Numbered from the stretch's first letter, positions 8,611-18,100 are shown. The stretch: DNA of 64,000 bases from Gaertneriomyces semiglobifer (GCA_025558075.1 JAHLKF010000006.1:62001-126000); one strand, 5' to 3'. Notes: generated by a model not told the origin, from the letters alone. Made by a program: numbers and translations.

Positions 8611-11600
8611 TTACAATGGCGCAATGCGATAGACGATCAGTCGAGATGCTTGCGAACCCGTTATGGCGCCTGAAGCACTTGCAGATATGAAACGAAGTAT
8701 CATTTTGGTATCTGCTTCTAAGACACGGCAAATTGATGAACCTGTTACTCTCTGACCGGCAACCATACTGTGTTTTCTTACATGATAACCATCTTCGTAA
8801 TACATGGTGCTACCTGGAGCCATAAAACCAAAGTAACTGTTGATGCTTCCTGAACCTGATTGATGGCAATCTAGATCGAATTCTACTTTGTAGATTCCCG
8901 GTAACTTGAAGATTATGTCCTGGGAATTTGTTAAACAAGTGATTGTATCGCTCTCCATACCAAAAGAGGGTGTCCATTTACATATCAACTGGTAGGCTGT
9001 GCCGTTTACAGAAAACGCTTGACTGGAATGTAATTGAAACATTCCATACGCTGGACTGGCCAAAGCAACATTGTTGATTTTCACAGCCGGTGCTTCTATG
9101 ATTTTACGTGTTGTATTGGATCCGTAGAACCTCAGTTTCCCAATATGGGCATATGTTGAAGAAATAAGGTTACAGACAATGAATCTAAATACTTTGAATT
9201 TTTTCGTAGTGTAGTTCTTGATGGGTACATACCGATCTACTGAAGTTGAGTTCTGATAGATTGTATATGTCATTGTTCCAGAAGAGATCTCTGTCCAGTT
9301 GCTGCGGTCATCCGATCCACAGATAGTGTAGTTTCGGGGAAACATAGGCATTTCTGGTGTCCTGGCGGCAAACGAAAATGCCGTAAGAGCGATTGGAACT
9401 TCCATCTCTAGTTCCACATACTCTCCCTTGATATTAGAACCATCTACGACAGTGATAACTGTACCTTGATACATATTCTGTTCGCCTCCTGAATAAGTTG
9501 ATGCGGACCAATAAGAGTCGTTGATCTCCAATGAATTTGTGAAAGCCTTCCAGGATGCGGACGTTCCATTCAAGTTACTAGAGGCATTTGCAATATACCC
9601 TCCAGTAGTTGCACTTGTCAACTGTATCTGCGGATATTTGATGACATTGTCAACAATGTCATCCTTGAATTCGACACTGTTGTCAATTGAAAGATCGCCA
9701 CTGATCTTGTTACATACAAGTTCATCTGCAATCACATGACTTGCAGAGACAGCACCCCGATTTTCCATCGACACCGGTGTACCATTGAAAAACAAACGAC
9801 CAACATAGCAATACGATGAATTAAGTCCGCTAACAGATCGTATAATCAACCTGTATATCTTGAATGGCTTTGTTGTCGTTGGTGTCTGTACATTGACTGT
9901 TTGCGATTGACCATTAATCCAAGATGAAATAGTCGATGAAAGAATGTGGATGAAGGTGGATCCATCGTTCGAACTGACTAGAGTGAAATCCTTCACATTT
10001 CTTATATAGGCAGTCCTCCCAGTTATATCAAAGGATGACAAGGCAATGCCAACTGGCAAAAGAATCTGAACCCATTCACCAGCAATGGTTGTCGAATTCA
10101 CAATGGTTGTTTGTGAGCCGGCATACAGACCTGTGGTGACATCGTAACCTGATGTCACCTCTGAATACCATCCTCCACCGGCAGCAAAAACGGCATATGG
10201 TTGATACGTGGATGAGAAGATAGAACTTGCACTCGCAACATAATTTCCATTCCCATATGCTTGGTTTGAGATGACAGTGGAATTTGACGTCATGCTTAGC
10301 GGAGGGAAAGCAGCAACAATATCAGACGTTGTTCCAACTGAAAGCCGTTCAGAGACATCAACAGCACCATGTTCATCCACAACGATACCCTTTTCCCTTT
10401 GACCGAGAAGCCTGAGACCACCGGAGGAGTAGTTCATAATGGTCGCTGTATTTCCCCCTCCAAAAGCAGCACGTGCCTGCGCATTGATGTTTATGTAAAG
10501 ACCCGTCCCTGTACCTGCCCTCATCTGCAATGAAGTACAAGAATTGGAACCGGTGGACGAATTATAAATGTACTGAATATATCCCATATTACTATTCCGT
10601 GTGAGATTCAAGGTACCTCCTAAATTGAGATTTCCTGTTGCAGACAAGGAATCAATACCGGTCAAGACTGGATTCAGTGAAACCGTATTGTTGCTAAATA
10701 GCAAATTGCTTCCATAGGTCACAGATGCTGGAACATTGATTAGATCAGTCGTATAATCGACTTTGTCCTTGTAAGCCAATCCTTTAAGTGCTGTTTTTGT
10801 TTCGTATACGGTTAAATCCGGTTTTCCTGAGACTTCAGTGATCCAAGATACGCTCGATTTTGAAGCGAGGGTGCCCAATGTTGGTTTTGATAGAATGTCA
10901 TTCCAACTCAAAGTGTCCTTGTAAGCAAGAGCCCTGAGGTTGGTTTTGACTTCAAAGGCACCGAGATCTGATCCCAGAGATATTGTGCTCCCTGTTTTGA
11001 CCAACCCTGTTCCAACCGTGATGTAGGAAAGGCTGTCTACGTATGTCTTGGTTGTAAGGTCTGTAAGCTTGTTAATGATATCTGTTCCATTCCAATCCAG
11101 TGTATTCTTGCTCGATAAGGTTCCAAGAGTCGGTCTAGAGGTGATTTCTGTCCAGGCAATGCTGTTTTTCGCTGCCAATGAGCCAAGTGAGGGAAGTCCC
11201 GTTAACTCCGAATAGGGCAAGGTATCTTTGTATCCTAGTGCTTTGATGCTGCTTATTTTGGCAAACGTCGAGAGATCATCGCTCAGGGACAGTGTACTGC
11301 CCGTTTTTACAAGCCCTTGTCCGACAGTGATGTAGTTACATGACTCTACGTAGGCTCTCATGAATGAATCCCAAAGTTCGTATATAATAGCAAGGTTAGG
11401 TACTTGCAACATCGACTCAAGACGGACTCCCTGGTAGCCGCTCTGCAGGTGCCGGTCGTGTGTCAAGAGAACACTAGAATAGTCATCCACCTCTGTTTTG
11501 CGATGCACGATATCTATGTGTCCGTGTGGAACAATTGGCAAATTGTTCTCATCGTACTCGAGAACTGTTCTTTGGACACCATCAACGTCAAGTGTCGGAA

Positions 11601-13737
11601 ATTGGTATCTCTTGCCCCAAGAGTCTCTGAACCAGGTCTGCTCATTCGTACGAACATCGTTACCACCAAAAATAGGTGGAATTGGGTCAAGACAGGGAAA
11701 ATTGTTACCGTCTGTTCGTCCTGTAGTCCTCAAGGTGTCACCCCCAGGAGGTGGTGGAGGCGGATTTGGAGGCAATATTGGAGGATCGACAGGAGGCGCC
11801 GTTTCGCCTGTCTCGGATCCTCCTCCTCCATTGTCTTTTAATATAGAATCATCGGACTTTAGAATTGGATCTACAGGAGCAGTGCCTTTGGATTGTGCCA
11901 TCAGAGGGTTGCTTGCAGTGATCACTGTTGTACCGGTAATTGGATCGCTTGTGACTAGCATGCCCACGCCAATAATATTTCTTACAACAGGTAAAGAAGT
12001 GTAGGCTGTGACCACGCTGTCGAGTCCAGTTATCTGAGCACCCAATGATAGAGCAGTAGCCTTAAGAGTTGCAACATCGCCTTGCATCAGCGCCTGTCCA
12101 ACCTGGATTGCAGATTGAGCAGTTTGGATTGTCCCAAGTAACTCAGTGGTTCCTGACAAATCGGCTGCAAGGTTGATAAGGTCACCCTGCATTTGCTGTT
12201 TTGCTGAGTCCAGATTGTTAATGTTCGACTTGTTAAGATCGATATCATTTGAGAGAAGGTCGCTCTTGGTTTCTTGCTGAGATACACGAGATTCCACAGC
12301 ATCGATTTTGTTATCCAAACGAATGTCTTCATTCTTCAAACTGTTGATCTCATTATCAGTTTCCAGTTTGTTCTGGTCAGTCTTTTCGTTAAGATCCGTC
12401 ACTTTGTCGTCGAGATTGTCAATTTGACTCTGAGGATTCAGCACGGACACTTCATAACTGAAAGGATTCGTTTGGACAACAGTGACGTTGCTACTTGCAG
12501 AAAGAACAGTCTTGCCAATGACTTGGTCGCCTTCTCGTCTAAGAGAGCCTCCATATGTTAACTTGGACGAAATGACATTGTCAGTGATACTGATGGCATC
12601 TCCTGCCACATAAGGATCTACTGTCAACTTGTTATTCATCGCCTTCACCGAAGTGCCGTCCGCGATGGTGGTAACATTGACTTCGAGTTGGTTCGACTCA
12701 TTAATGGAGAGCGTCTCATCGTGATTCACCTTGATCAGTTTCCTCCCACTCGTGACTTCGGAAATATCTATCGCTGAACCGGCTTGGGATTGATATAACT
12801 GGTGTACATACCCAGCAGTGGGTAACTGCCGCGGCTCGGTGATATTGTAGTCGACCGCTTCGGCCTCGAACCTTGGTGCTGTCAGAGTCGATAAGGTTTC
12901 ATTGTAGGTAAAACGATTTGAGGAGTTAAATCCGCTCAAACCCGAATAGTATGGTATCTCATTAAGACCTTTACTTCGAATTTGGAGACGCCCGCCCGTT
13001 TGAGAAAAGTCATTAGAGACGTTGAGTTTAACAAACATAGCGTTACCGATATACTCCTCCATATCCCCAGCAAGGTCGGGGATGTCTATCCAATCACCCA
13101 CTCCAGGAAGAATTTCATCCATCGCTGAGTACACTGATATGGCACCAATGCCTTTGCTCATTTCCTTCTGATCAACTCCCAATTTGCCATCTTTGACAAC
13201 AAGAGGAGAGTCGATGTTCAGTCTAACAACATTGTCAGTGTCTTTAGCAAGAGGCTCTTCAAACGAATCATGAATGACTGATAAATTACCTTCTCCGTCT
13301 ATGTGTAAAGCTGATTCATCCAAGAGAAGAGTTAAGCCGTGCTCATTTAGCGCAAGTGGTGGAGAATCAATTTTTAGTTCGACCACATCCTCCCCCTGTT
13401 GACTACCCTCTTGGACGCTCAAGGGGTATTCTGCCAAGAGATGACGCTGTTTGGAGGCAAGCGCGCCATTCTTCAGTTCCATCGTCTCCTTGTCGATCAA
13501 GAGTGAAAGATCTGCTTCGCCGTCTTCGAGACTGTTTTCAAGGGGCGCCTGCGCGCTAATACTATTAACTAATAGTTCACCATGTTCGGAATGTACATGG
13601 TTGAACTTACCAGTATCAAATCCTTCTATATCAGTGTCACCGTTCCCTTTTAAGGACCCAGTTACGAGTGGCGATAGTAACTTTGTATTATCAAGGACGC
13701 GTAGACCGTTGAATGTTCTAGAGTTGAGCCCTGACAT
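8611..13737 (-). CDS. Giant fibre/tail-fibre-like attachment protein (1708 aa)
   Basis: The largest gene of the PLV. The N-terminal third has beta-rich repeats resembling phage fibre shafts. A coiled coil follows at about residues 435-545 (DNLDDKVTDLNEKTDQ and similar heptads), then a Pro/Gly-rich hinge near 660. Next come degenerate shaft repeats of the type GTLASKxSxxWxEI. Two related discoidin/F5-8-C-like beta-sandwich domains occupy about 1170-1320 and 1380-1530, each ending with a KxYRxxI/KVFRFIV strand and a 'RLFFNG'/'KLRFYGS' strand. A compact C-terminal domain follows that could be C1q/TNF-like. Together these indicate a trimeric adhesin displayed at virion vertices. Fibres of this size are uncommon in PLV-sized genomes. 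The domain names are by inspection. Confidence 0.8.
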   Translation of the reverse strand: MSGLNSRTFNGLRVLDNTKLLSPLVTGSLKGNGDTDIEGFDTGKFNHVHSEHGELLVNSISAQAPLENSLEDGEADLSLLIDKETMELKNGALASKQRHLLAEYPLSVQEGSQQGEDVVELKIDSPPLALNEHGLTLLLDESALHIDGEGNLSVIHDSFEEPLAKDTDNVVRLNIDSPLVVKDGKLGVDQKEMSKGIGAISVYSAMDEILPGVGDWIDIPDLAGDMEEYIGNAMFVKLNVSNDFSQTGGRLQIRSKGLNEIPYYSGLSGFNSSNRFTYNETLSTLTAPRFEAEAVDYNITEPRQLPTAGYVHQLYQSQAGSAIDISEVTSGRKLIKVNHDETLSINESNQLEVNVTTIADGTSVKAMNNKLTVDPYVAGDAISITDNVISSKLTYGGSLRREGDQVIGKTVLSASSNVTVVQTNPFSYEVSVLNPQSQIDNLDDKVTDLNEKTDQNKLETDNEINSLKNEDIRLDNKIDAVESRVSQQETKSDLLSNDIDLNKSNINNLDSAKQQMQGDLINLAADLSGTTELLGTIQTAQSAIQVGQALMQGDVATLKATALSLGAQITGLDSVVTAYTSLPVVRNIIGVGMLVTSDPITGTTVITASNPLMAQSKGTAPVDPILKSDDSILKDNGGGGSETGETAPPVDPPILPPNPPPPPPGGDTLRTTGRTDGNNFPCLDPIPPIFGGNDVRTNEQTWFRDSWGKRYQFPTLDVDGVQRTVLEYDENNLPIVPHGHIDIVHRKTEVDDYSSVLLTHDRHLQSGYQGVRLESMLQVPNLAIIYELWDSFMRAYVESCNYITVGQGLVKTGSTLSLSDDLSTFAKISSIKALGYKDTLPYSELTGLPSLGSLAAKNSIAWTEITSRPTLGTLSSKNTLDWNGTDIINKLTDLTTKTYVDSLSYITVGTGLVKTGSTISLGSDLGAFEVKTNLRALAYKDTLSWNDILSKPTLGTLASKSSVSWITEVSGKPDLTVYETKTALKGLAYKDKVDYTTDLINVPASVTYGSNLLFSNNTVSLNPVLTGIDSLSATGNLNLGGTLNLTRNSNMGYIQYIYNSSTGSNSCTSLQMRAGTGTGLYININAQARAAFGGGNTATIMNYSSGGLRLLGQREKGIVVDEHGAVDVSERLSVGTTSDIVAAFPPLSMTSNSTVISNQAYGNGNYVASASSIFSSTYQPYAVFAAGGGWYSEVTSGYDVTTGLYAGSQTTIVNSTTIAGEWVQILLPVGIALSSFDITGRTAYIRNVKDFTLVSSNDGSTFIHILSSTISSWINGQSQTVNVQTPTTTKPFKIYRLIIRSVSGLNSSYCYVGRLFFNGTPVSMENRGAVSASHVIADELVCNKISGDLSIDNSVEFKDDIVDNVIKYPQIQLTSATTGGYIANASSNLNGTSASWKAFTNSLEINDSYWSASTYSGGEQNMYQGTVITVVDGSNIKGEYVELEMEVPIALTAFSFAARTPEMPMFPRNYTICGSDDRSNWTEISSGTMTYTIYQNSTSVDRYVPIKNYTTKKFKVFRFIVCNLISSTYAHIGKLRFYGSNTTRKIIEAPAVKINNVALASPAYGMFQLHSSQAFSVNGTAYQLICKWTPSFGMESDTITCLTNSQDIIFKLPGIYKVEFDLDCHQSGSGSINSYFGFMAPGSTMYYEDGYHVRKHSMVAGQRVTGSSICRVLEADTKMILRFISASASGAITGSQASRLIVYRIAPL

Positions 13738-13785
13738 GACGAGCGTTTACTTAGGTATGGAGAGAATTTTATATAACAGCACTTT

Positions 13786-13870
13786 TGCGCTCGATTGTTC
13801 GGCTCTGCCGAACGGTTCGTGTAGCGAACAAGCTGTGGGTAAGGAAGTTCGTTCGGCTTGTTCGCTACAT
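13786..13870. repeat. GC-rich hairpin repeats between fibre and membrane-protein genes
   Basis: Stem GTTCGGC/GCCGAAC with a TCT loop lies at 13797-13813. TGTAGCGAACAAGC (about 13820) is matched in inverted orientation by GCTTGTTCGCTACA (about 13856). These are related to the hairpins in the 68-bp inverted repeats at 15802 and 18096. The stretch sits after the stop of one minus-strand gene and upstream of the next, so a terminator or mRNA-end role is possible. Confidence 0.7.
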
Positions 13871-14146
13871 CTATTTAGTTTCATTCCATTCATTCTCTGC
13901 GTCATCTGCATCTGTCTCAACATCTCTCTTCTTGTTAAGTTCATACCTCACATCTTCAACTAGATCTTCAAGTGTGTCATTAATCACATGTTCCACATCA
14001 TAGAGCATATCACGAGTAGCACAGTAATGTGCTTTGCGATACAAACTTTGTTCTCTAGCACTTGACCACTCGATGAGTTGGACAGCACCGAATCCAACAG
14101 TAACGATCGCAATCAGCAACACTACAATAATGTCTGTAAAATACAT
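13871..14146 (-). CDS. Small membrane protein
   Basis: 91 aa. Residues about 5-26 form one hydrophobic segment (DIIVVLLIAIVTVGFGAV), followed by a charged, acidic, helical tail (DDAENEWNET). A single-pass membrane protein is predicted with the bulk on one side. It lies in the minus-strand run integrase, Zn protein, membrane protein, fibre. PLVs and virophages often encode small membrane proteins thought to be in the virion or in lysis/entry. No family recognised. Confidence 0.65.
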   Translation of the reverse strand: MYFTDIIVVLLIAIVTVGFGAVQLIEWSSAREQSLYRKAHYCATRDMLYDVEHVINDTLEDLVEDVRYELNKKRDVETDADDAENEWNETK

Positions 14147-14212
14147 GAAGGAGGTTTCTTACTTAAGGTTTGGAAAAATAACCTTGATATTTCAAGAAGT
14201 GCGTTTGCAAAA

Positions 14213-14449
14213 CTAGTCGCTGTCACTGTCAACATCGTCCTTTAGGATGTCAAATTTCTCTTGTTCGATTGGCTGCTGATTTTTCAAGTGGCAATTCAGG
14301 CACCTATGGTATCCTCGACGAACAGTTATGTACGCTTCATCTGGGCAAGGACTACGAATGCCGTCTGGTGTCTTTCTGCCTTTGCACAACTTGATTCTCG
14401 TTGGAGGGACATAGAAATGTCCTGGCGAGGTTTCTACAACTTTAGTCAT
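14213..14449 (-). CDS. Small Cys-containing (zinc-ribbon-like) protein
   Basis: 78 aa with an ATG start. Cysteines occur at LCKGRK, SPCPDE and HRCLNCH, which could ligate one metal ion. The C-terminus is strongly acidic (DDVDSDSD). A possible small transcription or DNA-binding factor. It lies between the integrase and membrane-protein genes with short gaps on both sides. The upstream minus-strand sequence has TTTATATTAA close to the start. Confidence 0.6.
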   Translation of the reverse strand: MTKVVETSPGHFYVPPTRIKLCKGRKTPDGIRSPCPDEAYITVRRGYHRCLNCHLKNQQPIEQEKFDILKDDVDSDSD

Positions 14450-14493
14450 GGCACTGCTTAATATAAACTCTACAAAATCTGTGCTTTTAAATG

Positions 14494-15744
14494 TCAGTGT
14501 GCGTTTTCGTAGTCATAGATTGCCTCCGATGCATTTTCCAAGTTTTGAACAGGCTCCCATGTGCTGTCTGATCTAGGAAAGCCTCGCCATAACACAAGAT
14601 ACTCAGTGACTGGAGACTGGCCGCGGCCTCGTCGTCTCATTCTTCTGTCAACTATTGACTCGACTACATATTCATCTTCGGACATTTCAGAATCCTCGTC
14701 TTCATTGTCATCAGGCACAACTGTTCCTGATTCGGTTCCTAGAGGAACGAGACGTAATTTGTATGCGGGGTACAAGCCTTGTAGGGTTTCGCCCAGATTT
14801 GTTTTGAGTTTGTAGGCATCCATGTAATTAGGATGCTTGCTAGGAACGGTTCCAATGATCTCGTAAACTTCATCCCCTAAGTAGCCTGTCTTTGCTCGTC
14901 GCCGAATGTCTGTATTTTCCGTTATCAACATGCGAACATAATCACCAATCTTGAATGGTTTTATGGTTTTCCCTTTTCCTGACCCTTGCATACGCTGTGC
15001 CTTTTGTGCGGCATAAGATGTCTCTACATTTGCTTCGATCTGGTTAGGAGTCATCAACTTCTTCCCTGCGCCAAATGAGACTGTAGAGTTAATGTTCTCT
15101 ACAATCTTGGGAAGCGCTTGTGGCCAGTTGCGATCACCGAGTTTGATCGAAGCAAATAACATGCGTTTGACAGTACCATTCATACGTTCCACAATACCGT
15201 TGGATTGTGGAGAGCCGGGTTTTGAATAACGTATAGGGATGTTGTGCATTTGACACCATTGAGTGACATCTGCTTGGTTTTCGCTTCCGTTATCTACCTG
15301 AATATTAGTAATTGCGGCGCCAGATTGACGAATCTCTTCGAGGAAATCAGCAACAGCTGCTGCTGTGTTAGAACGTAGGGCTTTGCTGTAGAGACGTTTG
15401 GTAAGAATGTCCACGCCGTTCACAATGTAGCGGTATCTATTGAAATTCACTGAAGAGAGATTAATTGTATCTATCTGCAAAGAGCCTGGTTTTGAACTGA
15501 GAATTGGTCGTATCGAGCCTTTTGATGTAGGAGGACGAGTAATCTTCTGCCAGATCGTCTGTTTCGTAAGCCAATCAAAAATTGCTCGCCTACTAGCCTC
15601 TGAGTCCGGATACTTGCTCTTGTACAGGTGATACAAACGGTCTCTTCCCAAAATCGCCTTCTCTTCATAGAAAAGTTGCTTTAAGTGCCTTTCATCTTCA
15701 TCACTGAGTTCTTTAAAATATTCTGTGGTGTCCGACGTGTCCAT
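14494..15744 (-). CDS. DDE (retroviral/Polinton-type) integrase with C-terminal chromodomain
   Basis: 416 aa. The catalytic triad is visible as Asp at about 92 (LQIDTINLSS), Asp at about 151 (IQVDNGSEN) and Glu at about 186 (SNGIVERMNG), the D,D-35-E spacing of rve integrases. An SH3-like region lies around 260-335. A chromodomain follows at about 358-412 (EYVVESIVDRR, then YLVLWRGFPRSDSTWEP). Such integrases insert Polinton-type DNA and usually generate short target duplications; the chromodomain binds methylated histone H3 tails in chromoviruses. Here it would explain insertion into a retroelement nest. No N-terminal HHCC zinc motif is evident; the N-terminus may be HTH-like. Confidence 0.93.
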   Translation of the reverse strand: MDTSDTTEYFKELSDEDERHLKQLFYEEKAILGRDRLYHLYKSKYPDSEASRRAIFDWLTKQTIWQKITRPPTSKGSIRPILSSKPGSLQIDTINLSSVNFNRYRYIVNGVDILTKRLYSKALRSNTAAAVADFLEEIRQSGAAITNIQVDNGSENQADVTQWCQMHNIPIRYSKPGSPQSNGIVERMNGTVKRMLFASIKLGDRNWPQALPKIVENINSTVSFGAGKKLMTPNQIEANVETSYAAQKAQRMQGSGKGKTIKPFKIGDYVRMLITENTDIRRRAKTGYLGDEVYEIIGTVPSKHPNYMDAYKLKTNLGETLQGLYPAYKLRLVPLGTESGTVVPDDNEDEDSEMSEDEYVVESIVDRRMRRRGRGQSPVTEYLVLWRGFPRSDSTWEPVQNLENASEAIYDYENAH

Positions 15745-15801
15745 TTATATTTAGTGCATCAATTTTATCGATAGTCAAGGTTGAAACCCTTAAAGATAGC
15801 G

Positions 15802-15869
15802 CTAAGTTCGGCTTCGCCGAACCGCTCGCGTAGCGAGCAAAGCGTGCTAGGCGCCGCAAGGCGGCTACC
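15802..15869 (+). repeat. 68-bp perfect inverted repeat, left copy
   Basis: This is an exact reverse complement of 18096-18163. It contains three small hairpins in a row: GTTCGGCTTCGCCGAAC, GCTCGCGTAGCGAGC and GCCGCAAGGCGGC. The two copies bracket a 2.2-kb module with the 102-aa, Pro/Ser/Thr-rich and 58-aa genes. Confidence 0.93.
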
Positions 15870-15890
15870 CGCACACAGTCTGTACGGGTC

Positions 15891-16199
15891 TTAATTGCCG
15901 GCGTCAGCACCGTATCGAGCCATATGTTCAAGGAATTTGTCTCCGCCTTTATGCACATCATCTATCTTCTTCAAGCCTAGACCGGAAAGGTCTGCTCCTT
16001 TCTTCGCTACATCCTTGACCTTTCTACCAAATAGGTCATTCTGCTGGACTCCTTCATTCGTATACTGTATGAAGCGATTCGCCTTTCCAGCAACACCTCG
16101 AGCAGTATTAAACATACTCCTTGCCTTTGTGATGTTCGAGGGCATCTTTTGAAAGAAATTGCTGACACGCGCTTTCGCCTTTCCAAAGAATCCTGCCAT
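15891..16199 (-). CDS. Basic 102-aa protein, possible minor virion protein
   Basis: The N-terminus is amphipathic and Lys/Phe-rich (MAGFFGKAKARVSNFFQK), followed by Gly/Ala/Lys-rich sequence ending in GADAGN. Small basic amphipathic proteins of this kind in adenoviruses and PLVs are internal cement or membrane-lytic virion proteins, but I cannot identify the family. It is transcribed divergently from the Pro/Ser/Thr-rich gene and sits inside the 68-bp inverted-repeat module. Confidence 0.6.
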   Translation of the reverse strand: MAGFFGKAKARVSNFFQKMPSNITKARSMFNTARGVAGKANRFIQYTNEGVQQNDLFGRKVKDVAKKGADLSGLGLKKIDDVHKGGDKFLEHMARYGADAGN

Positions 16200-16213
16200 T
16201 GCAATAATAATAA

Positions 16214-17902
16214 TATCTTGATCTAAAGCAAGAATATTTAATCATCATCATCATCAAGGCAGCAATATATGATGAGAACCTCACTCTGCCAACAGTCTCT
16301 GCCTTCGGAGACCGAAGGGCTGGTGTACCTAACATCCAAGCGCGACAATACGGATTCATTCGAGACCTACCTGAATTTGCCATAAACAGAGTTTTTCGAG
16401 ACAAGTTCTACATTCCACCATATAAGAAACTTCATCCCATTACCTCCGATCTCACCTACAATGCTAATCCAAAGTTTAAAGAGCAGGAACGACAAACCAG
16501 AGTAGCAAAGGAGGCTGTAGAAGGCTTCCTGGCGATTGAAAAGGCAAAGGCAAATCAAGCCTACTTTGATGAACTTGATGCAGACAACCTCTTTCCTAGA
16601 AGAGGTCGTGAGGTCGCCATGCCCAAATCAATCTCTTACCGAGAGAATGATGATGGGTCCTATACCGTTTTTCATCAGCCCGGCTACATCAGACAACAGC
16701 AAAATCAACTGATCGGAGACACTACACAACGGGTTGCCCATCGTGCAGGCGACACCCATCTTCCTACTACATCTCAAGCAAATCCTCGCCGTGGACTTAC
16801 TCTTAGTACCCAGACACCCAGTTTGAACCTAACTAGCGTTGGTACTCAGGTAGGCGAATCCCATGGAGTGGTCGGCGAAATGGAGCGCATCAACTTCTCT
16901 ACACAAACCGAGCCTCCTGTTGAAATGAGACGAGACACAATTGTCCGAGACTTTACCACTCATGCCGGGCGCGGAGCGACCAATCCCGGCAGGGATACGA
17001 ATCCCCGATCCTCAGTGGAACGCTCGACCTCTCCAGTGGAAAATCGCTTTGTCACGGCACCCAGGCCTCATGTCCCGAGTACACCACCTGAACCAATGCA
17101 GGTTTCACCCCCGCCTAGACAACGCTCAGGTATGTACCCGAGCCCAACTGCATATCTCCCACAAGCCCCTACAGAAACGACTTTAGGTTGGAGAAATAAC
17201 AGGCCTGCACCAATCATTACAACAGCATTAGGAAACCCCTCACAGGTTCCTTCAAGCACGTTGCCTGGCTACAGCCATTCGGCAACACCACCGCCGTCAT
17301 ACATAGCGCCAATGACACCTGTTGCTTCATCTCGTTCAAGTGGGACGGTGACAACTACGCAAAGCATGTTCAATGAGCGAACGCCAATTGCGCCGGCTAC
17401 TAATGAAAGAGAGCGTAGAGCCTCGACCGAGTTAGAAAGAACAAGGACACGCCCGTATACAAGCACGCCGATATCTCTAACTCAGCCAATTCAATCGGCG
17501 TCAGTTGAAACATCCGGTGGTACACCAGTTGTCCCTGCAATGGCAGGCAATGGTGTCATCACAACGCCTGTTGTAGCGGAGCGTGAAGTAAGACGTTCTA
17601 CCCGTTCAACCAGACCACCTGAAAGGTACAGCCCGAGTGTTTTACCTACAGCAACTGTTGCAGCACCCATTACACATAGCCCTGCGCCGACCGCTCCAGT
17701 TCCTCTACGGCGGTCAAGTCGGGCTAACAAAGGTACGGCACCTGACAGATACGACCCTTCAACGGCCGTTGCACCGCCAGCATCCCTGTCGGGATTGGTC
17801 GCTCCGCGCCCGGCATCCCCAGTTCAACCTAGACGTTCAACAAGGGCAAAAAAGGCACCGGAAAGGTACTCACCAGGCGATCCTAAAGGTAAGAAAAAAT
17901 AA
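16214..17902 (+). CDS. Pro/Ser/Thr-rich protein with RRSTR..PERYSP repeats; start unresolved
   Basis: The first in-frame ATG is at 16619, which gives 427 aa. However, the same frame is open without any ATG back to 16214, and that 135-codon extension looks protein-coding (GVPNIQARQYGFIRDLPEF, FYIPPYKKLHPITSD). Either initiation is non-AUG, or one indel or an unseen upstream exon hides the start; the ATG at 16269 is in another frame. From 16619 on, the protein is low-complexity. Its C-terminus has three copies of a basic motif, RRSTRSTRPPERYSP (about residue 325 counted from 16619), RRSSRANKGTAPDRYDP (about 363) and RRSTRAKKAPERYSP (about 404), which may bind nucleic acid. A virion or core role is suggested by neighbours. 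Confidence 0.7.
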   Translation, partial: YLDLKQEYLIIIIIKAAIYDENLTLPTVSAFGDRRAGVPNIQARQYGFIRDLPEFAINRVFRDKFYIPPYKKLHPITSDLTYNANPKFKEQERQTRVAKEAVEGFLAIEKAKANQAYFDELDADNLFPRRGREVAMPKSISYRENDDGSYTVFHQPGYIRQQQNQLIGDTTQRVAHRAGDTHLPTTSQANPRRGLTLSTQTPSLNLTSVGTQVGESHGVVGEMERINFSTQTEPPVEMRRDTIVRDFTTHAGRGATNPGRDTNPRSSVERSTSPVENRFVTAPRPHVPSTPPEPMQVSPPPRQRSGMYPSPTAYLPQAPTETTLGWRNNRPAPIITTALGNPSQVPSSTLPGYSHSATPPPSYIAPMTPVASSRSSGTVTTTQSMFNERTPIAPATNERERRASTELERTRTRPYTSTPISLTQPIQSASVETSGGTPVVPAMAGNGVITTPVVAEREVRRSTRSTRPPERYSPSVLPTATVAAPITHSPAPTAPVPLRRSSRANKGTAPDRYDPSTAVAPPASLSGLVAPRPASPVQPRRSTRAKKAPERYSPGDPKGKKK

Positions 17903-17923
17903 TCGCACTTAAAGGATAGGAAG

Positions 17924-18100
17924 ATGGCAAAGAAAAAGAAAGCAAACAAAGTTGGCCTGACGGCTACAGAGATAAGAAACGATCCATGGAGGAGAGTTAT
18001 TGCTCATCCTACCAGAAAAGCACAAAAGGTTAAGCCGTTTGCTCCTCGAATAAATGGATCATTAGAAGAGTTGCTTCGTACATTGCGAATCAGACGGTAG
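17924..18100 (+). CDS. 58-aa highly basic protein
   Basis: A short ORF starting 21 bases after the stop of the preceding gene. The product begins MAKKKKANKVGLTATEIR and ends RTLRIRR, with Lys/Arg making up about a third of residues. Small basic proteins in adeno-like and PLV genomes condense virion DNA; that role is plausible by composition and by its place just upstream of the capsid genes. Its stop codon lies within the right 68-bp inverted repeat. Confidence 0.6.
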   Translation: MAKKKKANKVGLTATEIRNDPWRRVIAHPTRKAQKVKPFAPRINGSLEELLRTLRIRR

